A DNA stretch of 21,964 nt. Origin: a bacterium. GTDB taxonomy: Bacteria > Planctomycetota > J058 > JAJDCP01. Positions 1 to 7,590 of this stretch are shown piece by piece (within the stretch, counting starts at the first letter, position 1; the number at the start of each line of letters is the position of its first letter). Position numbers and translations under genes: made by a program. The DNA lies in assembly GCA_030428695.1 (NCBI GenBank), contig JAUIEM010000141.1:1-21964 (forward strand), given 5' to 3'. The notes below the pieces were generated by a model, which was not told where the DNA came from, searched no databases, and saw only the letters and a list, made by a program, of their open reading frames with translations.

Positions 1-1
1 C

Positions 2-349
2 CTCTACGCCCATGACTGGCCGGGCAACGTGCGCGAGCTGAGGAACGTGGTCGAGAGCGCCTTCGCGGTCTCGCGCGACGCCCCACGGCTGCAGCTCGAG
101 CACGTCTCCGTCGCGCCGCGCAGCGCCGCCGCGGCCGCCTCCACCCCGGCGCCGCCGAGCTCGGACGACGAGGACTTCCCGCCGCTGGACAGCGTCCTCG
201 GCCGCGTCGAGAAGGAGTGGATCCTGCGCGCGATCGAGGTCTGCGGCGGCAACAAGTCCAAGGCCGCCGAGCTCCTGAAGATCAGCCGCAAGCGCATCTA
301 CCGCAAGCTCGAGGAGTACGGCATCCCGCTCAACGTCAAGGAGGCGTAG
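2..349 (+). CDS. Sigma-54 dependent transcriptional activator, C-terminal part (NtrC family)
   Basis: Only the last 115 codons are inside the window; the frame is open at base 2 and the true start lies upstream. The visible part begins with the W-PGN-VRELRN motif that ends the AAA+ domain of sigma-54 activators. An Ala/Pro/Ser-rich linker follows, and then a Fis-type helix-turn-helix (LGRVEKEWILRAIE ... NKSKAAELLKISRKRIYRKL). By family knowledge such proteins bind upstream enhancers and use ATP to open promoters held by sigma-54 RNA polymerase. The N-terminal receiver or other sensory domain is not visible, so the signal is unknown. The gene ends 84 bases before the likely start of the PHP gene on the same strand. 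Confidence 0.93.
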   Translation, partial: LYAHDWPGNVRELRNVVESAFAVSRDAPRLQLEHVSVAPRSAAAAASTPAPPSSDDEDFPPLDSVLGRVEKEWILRAIEVCGGNKSKAAELLKISRKRIYRKLEEYGIPLNVKEA

Positions 350-433
350 CGCGGAGGCTGCCCCAGGCATTGACGCGCGCCCCCGAAGCTGGCAGTGTCT
401 CCGGCAGAGAACATCCGAGCCGGAAGCCCCGCC

Positions 434-1264
434 GTGAGAATCGACCTGCACTCCCACTCCACCGCCTCGGACGGCCTGCTCCGTCCGACCGAGCTGGTCG
501 CGCGCGCCGGACGGGCCGGGGTGGACTGCCTCGCCCTGACCGACCACGACACCGTCGCCGGCGTCGCCGAGGCCCGGGCAGCGGGCGCCGCCCACGACGT
601 CGAGGTCGTCCCCGGCATCGAGCTGAGCACCCGCCACGGCGACAAGCGCCTGCATCTGCTCGGGCTGTTCGTCGACCCGGAGCATCCGCGCCTGCTCGAC
701 TACATGCGTTGGCGCCGTGAAGCGCGGGAGCGCCGGGTCGAGCGGATCTGCGCGGCCTTGCGCGCGGCGGGGGTCGCGATCGAGGCGGACGAGGTGCGGG
801 CCGCGGCGGTCGACGCGGCGGTGCTCGCCCGGCCGCACGTGGCGCGGGTGCTGGTCGCCCGCGGGGTGGTCGAGCGCTTCCACGAGGCCTTCGACGTCTG
901 GCTCGGCAGCGGCAAGCCCGGCTACGTCGAGGACGAATGCCTGGAGTTCCGCGACGCGGCGGCGCTGGTGCGGGACTGCGGCGGCGTCAGCTCCCTCGCC
1001 CACCCCGGCTGCGACAAGGCCTTCGACCTCGTGCCGAAGCTCCCGGAGCTCGGCGTCGACGCCGTCGAGGTCTTCCACCCCGACCACAAACCGCATCAGG
1101 TCAAGCGCCTGATCGGCATGTGCCACAAGAGCAAGCTGCTCGCGACCGGCGGCTCGGACTTCCACCGCGCGACCCCGAAGGTCGAGGACCCCGGCTGGGT
1201 GACCCTGCCGCCGGAGTGGATGTCCCCGCTGCGCGCTCTCGCGACGACCCGCGCCGCCCGGTAG
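434..1264 (+). CDS. PHP-domain phosphoesterase, YciV/TrpH (RNase AM) type
   Basis: A 276-residue metal-dependent phosphoesterase. All expected PHP ligand motifs are visible: [11 protein letters not shown] (H6, H8, D13), LTDHD (residues 35-39), PGIELS (E63), SLAHPG (H190) and GGSDFH (D242, H244). The middle region ([12 protein letters not shown] ... LGSGKPGYV) follows the layout of E. coli YciV, a 5'-3' exoribonuclease that matures 5' ends of rRNA and acts on short oligonucleotides; length is also close (293 residues in E. coli). I chose the GTG at 434 because the conserved domain begins right after it and GGAAG lies 7 bases upstream. An in-frame GTG at 395 would add 13 unconserved residues. 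Assignment to the PHP family is firm; substrate is inferred. It probably shares a transcript with the fumarase gene 31 bases downstream. Confidence 0.9.
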   Translation: MRIDLHSHSTASDGLLRPTELVARAGRAGVDCLALTDHDTVAGVAEARAAGAAHDVEVVPGIELSTRHGDKRLHLLGLFVDPEHPRLLDYMRWRREARERRVERICAALRAAGVAIEADEVRAAAVDAAVLARPHVARVLVARGVVERFHEAFDVWLGSGKPGYVEDECLEFRDAAALVRDCGGVSSLAHPGCDKAFDLVPKLPELGVDAVEVFHPDHKPHQVKRLIGMCHKSKLLATGGSDFHRATPKVEDPGWVTLPPEWMSPLRALATTRAAR

Positions 1265-1295
1265 AATGGCGGCCCCTCACCCACAGGAGAAGGCG

Positions 1296-2683
<1,388 letters not shown>

Positions 2684-2684
<1 letters not shown>

Positions 2685-3103
2685 TGGCGGACTACGCCCG
2701 GCTCCGGGAGGTGATGGAGGAGCGCATCCCCTTCAACCGCTTCCTCGGCCTGCGCGCGGAGGTCCTCGAGGAGGGCTTCGCGCGCCTGCGGATGCCCTTC
2801 CGCGCCGAGCTGATCGGCGACGGGCGCCGTCCGGCCCTGCACGGCGGCACCCTGAGCGCCCTCGCCGACACCTGCGGGGGCGCCGTGATCTTCACCCGCC
2901 TCGAGCGCGGCGACGCCTGCTCGACCATCGACCTGCGCATCGACTACCTGCGCCCCGGTGCGCCCGAGGATGTGTTCGCTGAGGGCCGCCTGCTGCGCCT
3001 GGGGCGGACCGTCGGCGTGGTCAGCATCCGGCTGCTGCAGGGCGACACGGAGATCGCGGTCAGCACCGCGAGCTACAACATCCGGCGGAAGTCGGGGGAC
3101 TGA
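2684..3103 (+). CDS. PaaI-family hotdog-fold thioesterase
   Basis: A 139-residue single-domain protein with the PaaI/YbgC-type motif HGGTLSALADTCGG (residues 53-66). In this family the HGG and the downstream acidic residue, here D62, form the acyl-CoA thioesterase active site; such enzymes usually act as tetramers on acyl- or aryl-CoA. The GTG at 2684 overlaps the fumC stop by one base. There is no clear Shine-Dalgarno sequence, so translation may depend on ribosomes finishing fumC. An ATG at 2714 is an alternative start that would drop ten residues before the fold begins. The last 31 bases overlap the convergent RAYT gene. The true substrate cannot be read from sequence. Confidence 0.88.
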
Positions 3104-3579
3104 GCGGGGCGGTGGAGGGTATCGACGAGGCAGGTCGTGGACCCTCGGTGCCTCCAGTTCGTCCAGTCCTTCACCAACCCCGCCCGAACGGGATTCTCAA
3201 GGACGTATCTCGCCACCTCGATTGTCCTTTCGCTTGAGCGGAGTACATGGTCGTGGAAGCTACGTTGCCACAAACCACGGATTCCGTGTCTTCTCACTTT
3301 CGTGGTCACACTCCCCTTGAATCTTCTCACCCAGTCGACCACATTTGACTTCTTGATTGGCGAGACAAGCGCATGAAAGTGGTCTGGCATCGTGCGCCAG
3401 ACAAGCAACTCTACACCTACGGTTGTCGCCGCGTCATGGGCGCATAGCTTGATGATCGCGGGGATCGGACCCTGGACAAGGACAGGCCTCCGTTCGCGAG
3501 TGCAGATCGTAACCAGAACGGGGCGACCAGCTTCCCCGTAGCAAGAACGTTCGAGTCGGATCTGTTTTCTCTGTTGCAA
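3073..3579 (-). CDS. REP-associated tyrosine transposase (RAYT, Y1_Tnp family)
   Basis: A 168-residue HUH endonuclease of the single-tyrosine type. The HUH motif is in MPDHFHALVS (H67, H69) and the catalytic tyrosine is Y125 in ARYVLENPVRAGLV, both in the order and spacing normal for RAYTs. The N-terminal strand YGEAG ... VLVTICTRERRP is also typical. RAYTs are single-copy transposase relatives thought to recognise and move short REP palindromes. The start is a TTG at 3579 with a stop codon two codons upstream in frame; GGA lies about nine bases before it, so initiation looks weak. Base composition is clearly less G+C-rich than the flanking genes, consistent with horizontal arrival. The 3' end overlaps the thioesterase gene by 31 bases on the opposite strand. 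A REPIN-like element lies about 100 bases upstream. Confidence 0.93.
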   Translation of the reverse strand: MQQRKQIRLERSCYGEAGRPVLVTICTRERRPVLVQGPIPAIIKLCAHDAATTVGVELLVWRTMPDHFHALVSPIKKSNVVDWVRRFKGSVTTKVRRHGIRGLWQRSFHDHVLRSSERTIEVARYVLENPVRAGLVKDWTNWRHRGSTTCLVDTLHRPAQSPDFRRML

Positions 3580-3677
3580 GTACTATTCCGTGAGCTCTCG
3601 GAGGTAGAATCGAACAAGACAGAGCTTCTGACAAAGCCCACAACAGAGCGGTACTATGTCTTTCCACGGCTGAACGA

Positions 3678-3754
3678 CGGGCGGGGGTAAACCCCGCCCC
3701 TACCAATCGGTAACACAAATCTTGGTAGGGGAGGGGTTTACCCCCTCCCGCCCG
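3678..3754. repeat. REPIN-like pair of REP palindromes in inverted orientation
   Basis: Two related palindromes face each other: the first at 3678-3705, the second at 3723-3754, with a 17-base spacer. Each has a hairpin with a TTTAC/GTAAA loop. Read from its outer tag, each starts TGGTAGGGG, which contains the GTAG tetranucleotide typical of RAYT-associated REPs. The first (read on the minus strand) has stem GGGCGGGG/CCCCGCCC; the second has GGGAGGGG/CCCCTCCC. The one stem difference is a paired C:G to A:T change that keeps the hairpin. The neighbouring RAYT is the obvious candidate for mobilising it. Confidence 0.8.
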
Positions 3755-3853
3755 AGGTCGAGAAGTCCGCGGATCCAAGTTTCGTGGTCTGTTGTAACAT
3801 GTCGAATCGACTTCGCCCACGAAAAACATACAAGTGTCTGCTTTTTGTCCGAA

Positions 3854-3921
3854 GGGCAACCGCGCGGAGCGTCGCCGACAGCGGCGAATACGCCCCGGCG
3901 CGGGCTGTTGGAGGGTTGCCC
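3854..3921. repeat. Inverted repeat GGGCAACC / GGTTGCCC upstream of the Cys-rich gene
   Basis: A perfect 8-base inverted repeat with arms at 3854-3861 and 3914-3921, separated by 52 bases of GC-rich sequence. The right arm sits just before a possible extended -10 element, so it could be an operator half-site or simply part of another short palindromic repeat. No further evidence is available. Confidence 0.4.
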
Positions 3922-3926
3922 GTTTG

Positions 3927-3935
3927 TGGTATAGG
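3927..3935 (+). promoter_or_regulatory. Possible extended -10 promoter for the Cys-rich/luciferase-family pair
   Basis: TGGTATAGG matches the extended -10 form (TGn followed by a TATAAT-like hexamer). It lies 35 bases upstream of the ATG at 3971. No good -35 hexamer is found at the usual distance; TTGGAG 16 bases upstream is weak. Confidence 0.35.
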
Positions 3936-3970
3936 GAAGCGGGCGCAATGCGCACGCCGGAGCCTGAACG

Positions 3971-4525
3971 ATGACCGACACCCCCCACCGCGGAGTCGCC
4001 TCCGCGCGCCGTCACTGCGAGCGCGCAGCCAAGCGCTGGGCGGCGCGGGCAGAGCGCGACGACCGGTGTCGCTGCGTCGACTGCCGGAGCTTCCTCCCCT
4101 CAGCCGGGGCGTTCCCGCAGGTCCACGGCGCGTGCGCCGCGGCTGCCTCCCCGCACGACCAACGCGCCGTCGCCGCCGGGCTGGGCTGCGCCGCCTTTGC
4201 GGCGGGACCTGCCCGGGTCGACGCCAGCTTCCTCGACACGGTCCACGCCCGCTGGAGGAAACGCTTCAGCGCCGAACGGGACGGGATCGCGCAGGAGGGT
4301 TGTCTCCCGCGTCAATGCGGGGGGTGTTGCTTCTATGTCCCGCTGCGTGGACACTTCCGGAGGGACTGGGGGCTGTGTGCCAACCCCGCGTCGGGCTCGG
4401 ACGGGTGCGCGACCTTCGAGCACGACGGCTGTGCGGACCATCGCGCCAACCTCGGCGGCTGGCCGGCGGTGATCCCCCGCGGGGATTCCGATGGCATCGC
4501 CCGAGCCCGCGAGGAGAGCCGATGA
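3971..4525 (+). CDS. Cys-rich protein with two matching four-cysteine modules (DUF3027-like)
   Basis: A 184-residue soluble protein of unknown function. It contains two modules with the same cysteine spacing, C-x2-C-x16-C-x17-C: C35, C38, C55, C73 and C116, C119, C136, C154. The second module (QCGGCCFYVPL ... WGLCANPASG ... EHDGC) resembles the Cys-containing segment of DUF3027-type proteins, a match made from memory only. Four cysteines in this layout suggest a zinc-binding fold, but metal content is inference. The N-terminal 30 residues are basic. No signal peptide or membrane segment is seen. The ATG at 3971 is the natural start; no strong ribosome-binding site is visible. Its TGA overlaps the ATG of the next gene (ATGA), so the two are probably made together. 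Confidence 0.75.
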   Translation: MTDTPHRGVASARRHCERAAKRWAARAERDDRCRCVDCRSFLPSAGAFPQVHGACAAAASPHDQRAVAAGLGCAAFAAGPARVDASFLDTVHARWRKRFSAERDGIAQEGCLPRQCGGCCFYVPLRGHFRRDWGLCANPASGSDGCATFEHDGCADHRANLGGWPAVIPRGDSDGIARAREESR

Positions 4526-4830
4526 GCGACGCCGTCGAAGCCCTCGAAGCGGGCATCCTCGACCTGCCCGGCGTGACGAAGGGGACCTCCCGCTTCGGAG
4601 ACAACGTCGCGTTCTACGCCGGAGCCCGCGAGCTCGCCCATCTGCACGGACGCGAGGCGCTCGATGTGCGGCTGGGAAAGGAGGGCGTGCGCGAGCACCG
4701 CGAGGAGCTGCGCGCCGAGCCCCTCTACATCCCGCGCAAGAGCCCTTCGCCCTGGGCGGAGCTGCGCATCGCCGGCACGGAGAGCGTGCCCGTGCTGCTC
4801 GCGTGGGTGCGGCGGGCGCTGGAGGGTTGA
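4522..4830 (+). CDS. Small luciferase-family protein (DUF5519-like)
   Basis: A 102-residue protein. The central ELAHLHGREALDVRLGKE (residues 37-54) and later SPWAELRIAG ... VLLAWVRRALE match the layout of the small luciferase-domain family (DUF5519). These proteins are named after a remote similarity to an eukaryotic luciferase domain; their function in bacteria is not known, and the name should not be taken to mean light production. Translation starts at an ATG overlapping the stop of the Cys-rich gene by four bases. Expression and role therefore probably follow that gene. The gene converges with ybaB, 13 bases apart. Confidence 0.72.
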   Translation: MSDAVEALEAGILDLPGVTKGTSRFGDNVAFYAGARELAHLHGREALDVRLGKEGVREHREELRAEPLYIPRKSPSPWAELRIAGTESVPVLLAWVRRALEG

Positions 4831-4843
4831 GCGCAGACGCTCC

Positions 4844-5158
4844 TCAGAACATGTCCGGCATCGGGAAGCCGGTCGCCTTCTCGTTCTCGGCCTTCTTCAT
4901 CTCGTTGGCCTTCTTGATCGCGTTGTTGACCGCGACCTGGATCAGGTCCTCGAGCATCGAGATGTCGTCGGGGTCGACGACTTCCTTGTCGAGCTTGACG
5001 GCGACGCAGTTCATCAGACCGTTCATCTGGACGGTGACCATGCCGCCGCCGGCCTGGCCGCCGACGACCTTCTCCTTGAGGCCTTCGCGCGCCTTCGCCA
5101 GCTTCTTCTGCAGGCTCTGCGCCTGCTTGAAGAGATCGAATCCTCCGAGGTTGCCCAT
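4844..5158 (-). CDS. ybaB: Nucleoid-associated protein, YbaB/EbfC family
   Basis: A 104-residue protein of the YbaB/EbfC family: GFDLFKQAQSLQKKLAKAREGL near the start, a coiled helical dimerisation region, then GGGMVTVQMNG and DLIQVAVNNAIKKANEMK. Family members form tweezer-like dimers that bind DNA and affect gene expression. The ATG at 5158 has AAGGAG six bases upstream. It follows dnaX by 17 bases on the same strand, the same pairing seen in E. coli and Bacillus. In both of those recR comes next; here recR is missing and a convergent luciferase-family gene occupies the spot. Confidence 0.93.
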   Translation of the reverse strand: MGNLGGFDLFKQAQSLQKKLAKAREGLKEKVVGGQAGGGMVTVQMNGLMNCVAVKLDKEVVDPDDISMLEDLIQVAVNNAIKKANEMKKAENEKATGFPMPDMF

Positions 5159-5175
5159 CGTGTGCTCCTTGTAAT

Positions 5176-7140
5176 TCAGCGCCGCCCACGGCGGCGCGGC
5201 GGGATGATCTGACCCGAGAAGGTGTCGAGCACCTTCTTGACGAGGGGGTTCTCGCGCAGCTCCTCGACGGGATTGCTGCGCGTCGGGGCGCGCTCGGCGA
5301 GCTCGTGGAGCGTCCAGCGCATCGGCACGCCGAAGGTCCGCTGCAGGTGCTGGCCGACGCTGGCGCGGACTTCCTGGGAGCCGAGCCGCTCGCGCTCGAA
5401 GCCCGACAGGGGCGCGACCTCGAGGGTCAGCACGCCGTTCTCCCAGCGGGCGGGCGTCGCCCGGGCGAAGAAGGGCGCGAGCGTCCGTCCGGTCTGGCGC
5501 AGGGAGTCGACCAGCTGCGGCCAGTCGCGCCGGATCACCTCGACGTTCACGCGGCGGAATGTCTGCGGGGCGGAGTCCGGCGCGGGCGCGACCGGCGCCG
5601 GGTCGCCGGGGGGCGCCGGCGGCGGCTGCGGGGTGCGAACAGGGAGAGCCTGCGGCGCGGAAGCTGGCCGCTGCGGCGCGGATGCCTGGGCCGCGGCAGC
5701 GTGCGGTGCGGGAACCTGGCGCACAGCTCCCTGGGCCGCGGCCTGCGGCGCGGGAGCCCCCGGAGCCTGCGTCCGCGTAGCCTGCGGCGCGGGCGCCTCC
5801 GGAGTTTGCGGCGCGGGAGCCCCCGGAGTCCGCGATGCGGGACCCGGCATCGCGGGAGCCCGCTGGACGGGCGCGGGCGCCTCCGCTCGCGGCGCGGGAG
5901 CCACGCGGGGAGGCGCCGGCGCCGGCGCCGCCGACAGCGGCGGAGCATCCTGCCGCGGCACGGCCGGCCCCGCTTCGAGCGCACGCAGGCCCTTGGCCTC
6001 GAGCAGCTCCTCGAGCTGGCCGAGGCGCTCGACCCAGGCGGGCACCGCCGCGAGGTCGCCGACCCGGGCCAGGCGCAGCAGCAACAGCTCGACGCTGACC
6101 CGCTCGTCGAGGGCGTCCTTCAGCTTGGCGCCCGCCTCGTCGAGGTTCTCGAGCAGGTACAGCCAGCCGTCGCTGCTGACCTCGGCGAGGGGCGCGAGGT
6201 CCTCGGCGACCAGCCCCATCGCGTCGAGGGCCCCCGCCCGCGGCCCGAGCAGCTTGAGGTGCAGGGCCGCGCGACCGGCGCGCAGCAGGTCGGCGAGCAG
6301 CTCTTCGTAGTCGCCGCCCCGCTCGTCGAAGGCCGCGAGCTGCTCGAGCAGCGCGCGCTCGTCCCGCGCGACCACGGCGCTGAGCATCCCGACCAGGTGG
6401 CGTTTGCCGACCGTGCCGAGGGCGAGGCTGACGCCCTCCTCGGAGACGGTGTCGGCGCCGGAGGCGACCAGCCGGTCGAGCAGCGACAGGGCGTCGCGCA
6501 TGCCGCCGAGGGACTGCTGGGCGATGCGCGCGAGGGCGGCCGGCTCGACGGAGAAGCCCTCGAGCGCGCAGATCTTCTCGAGCCGCGCCCGGATGTGCTC
6601 GGGCCGGATCTTGCCGAAGGGCATGATCTGGCAGCGGCTCTGGATGGTGTCGGGGACCTTGTGGGGCTCGGTGGTCGCGAAGATGAACTTGACGTGCTCG
6701 GGGGGCTCTTCGAGCGTCTTGAGCAGCGCGTTGAAGGCCGCCAACGAGAGCATGTGCACCTCGTCGACGATGTAGATCTTGTAGCGGCAGCGGGCCGGGC
6801 GGAACTTGACGTTCTCCCGGATCTTCTCGATCTCCTCGACCTTGCGGTTGCTCGCGCCGTCGATCTCGATCACGTCGAGATCCTCGCCGCGGGCGACGTC
6901 CTGACACACCTCGCACGACGCGCACGGCTCGAAGCCGTCGGGCTGCGGGCAGTTGAGGGCTTTGCTCAGGATGCGGGCCGTCGACGTCTTGCCGACGCCG
7001 CGCGGCCCGCAGAAAAGGTAGGCGTGCGAGACTTTGCCGGTTTTGACCGCGTTGGTCAGGGTCTGGACGATCGCTTCCTGCCCGACGGTGTCCTCAAAGC
7101 GCTGAGGACGGTACTTCCTGGCCAGGACGAGGTATGCCAA
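5176..7140 (-). CDS. dnaX: DNA polymerase III subunits tau/gamma
   Basis: A 654-residue clamp-loader ATPase, close to E. coli tau (643). Visible elements are Walker A GPRGVGKT (45-52), a zinc site with C64, C73, C76 and C79, Walker B IYIVDEVHML (D126, E127), sensor 1 FATTEPH (154-160) and the arginine-finger motif SRC (168-170). A Pro/Ala/Gln-rich linker at roughly 390-515 contains repeated APAPQ-type units, and a C-terminal domain follows (VNVEVIRRDWPQLVDSLR onward), as in tau. The start is TTG at 7140, chosen because LARKYRP must be close to the N-terminus; no strong ribosome-binding site is seen. A terminator (7177-7204) and a small hairpin (7160-7173) lie just upstream, leaving little room for a separate promoter. 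No A/T-rich slippery run for a gamma frameshift is visible. Confidence 0.96.
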   Translation of the reverse strand: MAYLVLARKYRPQRFEDTVGQEAIVQTLTNAVKTGKVSHAYLFCGPRGVGKTSTARILSKALNCPQPDGFEPCASCEVCQDVARGEDLDVIEIDGASNRKVEEIEKIRENVKFRPARCRYKIYIVDEVHMLSLAAFNALLKTLEEPPEHVKFIFATTEPHKVPDTIQSRCQIMPFGKIRPEHIRARLEKICALEGFSVEPAALARIAQQSLGGMRDALSLLDRLVASGADTVSEEGVSLALGTVGKRHLVGMLSAVVARDERALLEQLAAFDERGGDYEELLADLLRAGRAALHLKLLGPRAGALDAMGLVAEDLAPLAEVSSDGWLYLLENLDEAGAKLKDALDERVSVELLLLRLARVGDLAAVPAWVERLGQLEELLEAKGLRALEAGPAVPRQDAPPLSAAPAPAPPRVAPAPRAEAPAPVQRAPAMPGPASRTPGAPAPQTPEAPAPQATRTQAPGAPAPQAAAQGAVRQVPAPHAAAAQASAPQRPASAPQALPVRTPQPPPAPPGDPAPVAPAPDSAPQTFRRVNVEVIRRDWPQLVDSLRQTGRTLAPFFARATPARWENGVLTLEVAPLSGFERERLGSQEVRASVGQHLQRTFGVPMRWTLHELAERAPTRSNPVEELRENPLVKKVLDTFSGQIIPPRRRGRR

Positions 7141-7176
7141 TGTCCGGCGTCTCGCGTGCGCAGCCGTGGCTGCAGA

Positions 7177-7204
7177 ATAAAAAAAGAACCGTGCACCCGG
7201 TTCT
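7177..7204 (-). terminator. Rho-independent terminator after the SRP RNA
   Basis: On the minus strand AGAACCG and CGGTTCT pair (7 bp) around a six-base loop, followed directly by seven T residues and ATT. It lies about 30 bases after the SRP RNA 3' end and 37 bases before the dnaX start codon, and closes the tRNA/SRP unit. Confidence 0.88.
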
Positions 7205-7232
7205 GATACGGTCCTCCGCGGTGTAGCCTCTC

Positions 7233-7467
7233 GTTGAAACTCGGATCAGGCGATCTCAGCACAACTTGAACAAGCTTATGGCTGCTTCCTTCCAGACCTG
7301 ACCAGGTTCACCGTCCAAGCTTGCAAAGGACCCAATCGTCAACGCTTCGCGTAAGAGCCAAGGGACCGTAGGGGGCCGCACCTCGACCGGGAATTCAGCC
7401 TCGCATAAAGGGGATTTCGAGTGACAGGGAACCCCTGACTCCCCGCCTAGCACGGTTCAAACTCAAC
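7233..7467 (-). ncRNA. ffs: Signal recognition particle RNA, large bacterial type with Alu domain
   Basis: The minus strand carries the conserved SRP core: CCTGGTCAGGTCTGGAAGG followed by AAGCAGCC, the helix 8 tetraloop region bound by Ffh (about 7270-7310). The 5' part, GTGCTAGGCGGGGAG onward from 7453, with CCCTGTCACTCGAAATCCCC further in, matches the Alu-domain segment of large SRP RNAs as in Bacillus and Thermus. The 3' part CGCCTGATCCGAG fits the closing segment. Ends were set by a possible closing helix GTTGA (7467-7463) with TCAAC (7237-7233) and are uncertain by several bases. The RNA binds Ffh and directs nascent membrane and secreted proteins to the membrane. It lies 21 bases after tRNA-Ser(GGA), so it is probably part of the same transcript. 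Confidence 0.92.
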
Positions 7468-7488
7468 AGGCGACGCCAGCGCCGCCGA

Positions 7489-7575
7489 CGGAGAGGGCGG
7501 GATTCGAACCCGCGAGACGGTTTCCCGCCTACACGCTTTCCAAGCGTGCCCCTTCAGCCACTCGGGCACCTCTCC
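7489..7575 (-). tRNA. tRNA-Ser (anticodon GGA)
   Basis: An 87-base tRNA with acceptor GGAGAGG/CCTCTCC, discriminator G, anticodon stem CACGC/GCGTG around loop TTGGAAA, a long variable arm as required for serine tRNAs, and T-arm GCGGG-TTCGAAT-CCCGC. The 3' CCA is not encoded. It reads UCC and UCU. Confidence 0.97.
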
Positions 7576-7590
7576 AGACTTCCTCAGACA

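Larger units (their letters stand above)
3580..3970. other. Gene-free spacer between RAYT and the Cys-rich gene
   Basis: About 390 bases with no convincing gene. It is AT-richer than the rest of the window up to about 3850, and holds the REPIN-like element (3678-3754), an inverted repeat (3854-3921) and a possible extended -10 element (3927-3935). Short open frames on both strands lack codon bias, start signals and family motifs. Small repeats are also seen: AGCTCT/AGAGCT as an inverted pair at 3593-3598 and 3621-3626, and GTACTAT in direct orientation near 3580 and 3652. Confidence 0.7.

Noticed and set aside
3434..4015. 193-codon minus-strand frame across the RAYT 5' end and the REPIN
   Set aside because: It crosses palindromic repeats and the start of the Cys-rich gene, lacks family motifs and mixes different base compositions.
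4522..4830. Bioluminescence gene suggested by the luciferase family name
   Set aside because: The family name reflects remote domain similarity; no lux or substrate-synthesis genes are present.
5744..5828. Tandem repeat that could be mistaken for a CRISPR or minisatellite
   Set aside because: Units are in frame within dnaX, spaced 39 and 24 bases apart, and encode a Pro/Ala linker; no spacer-repeat regularity or cas genes.
5176..7140. Programmed frameshift in dnaX giving a separate gamma subunit
   Set aside because: No A- or T-rich slippery run is visible inside the gene near the expected position.
5305..7206. 633-codon open frame on the plus strand opposite dnaX
   Set aside because: DnaX motifs are complete on the minus strand; this frame is Arg/Gly/Asp-rich and runs through the terminator.
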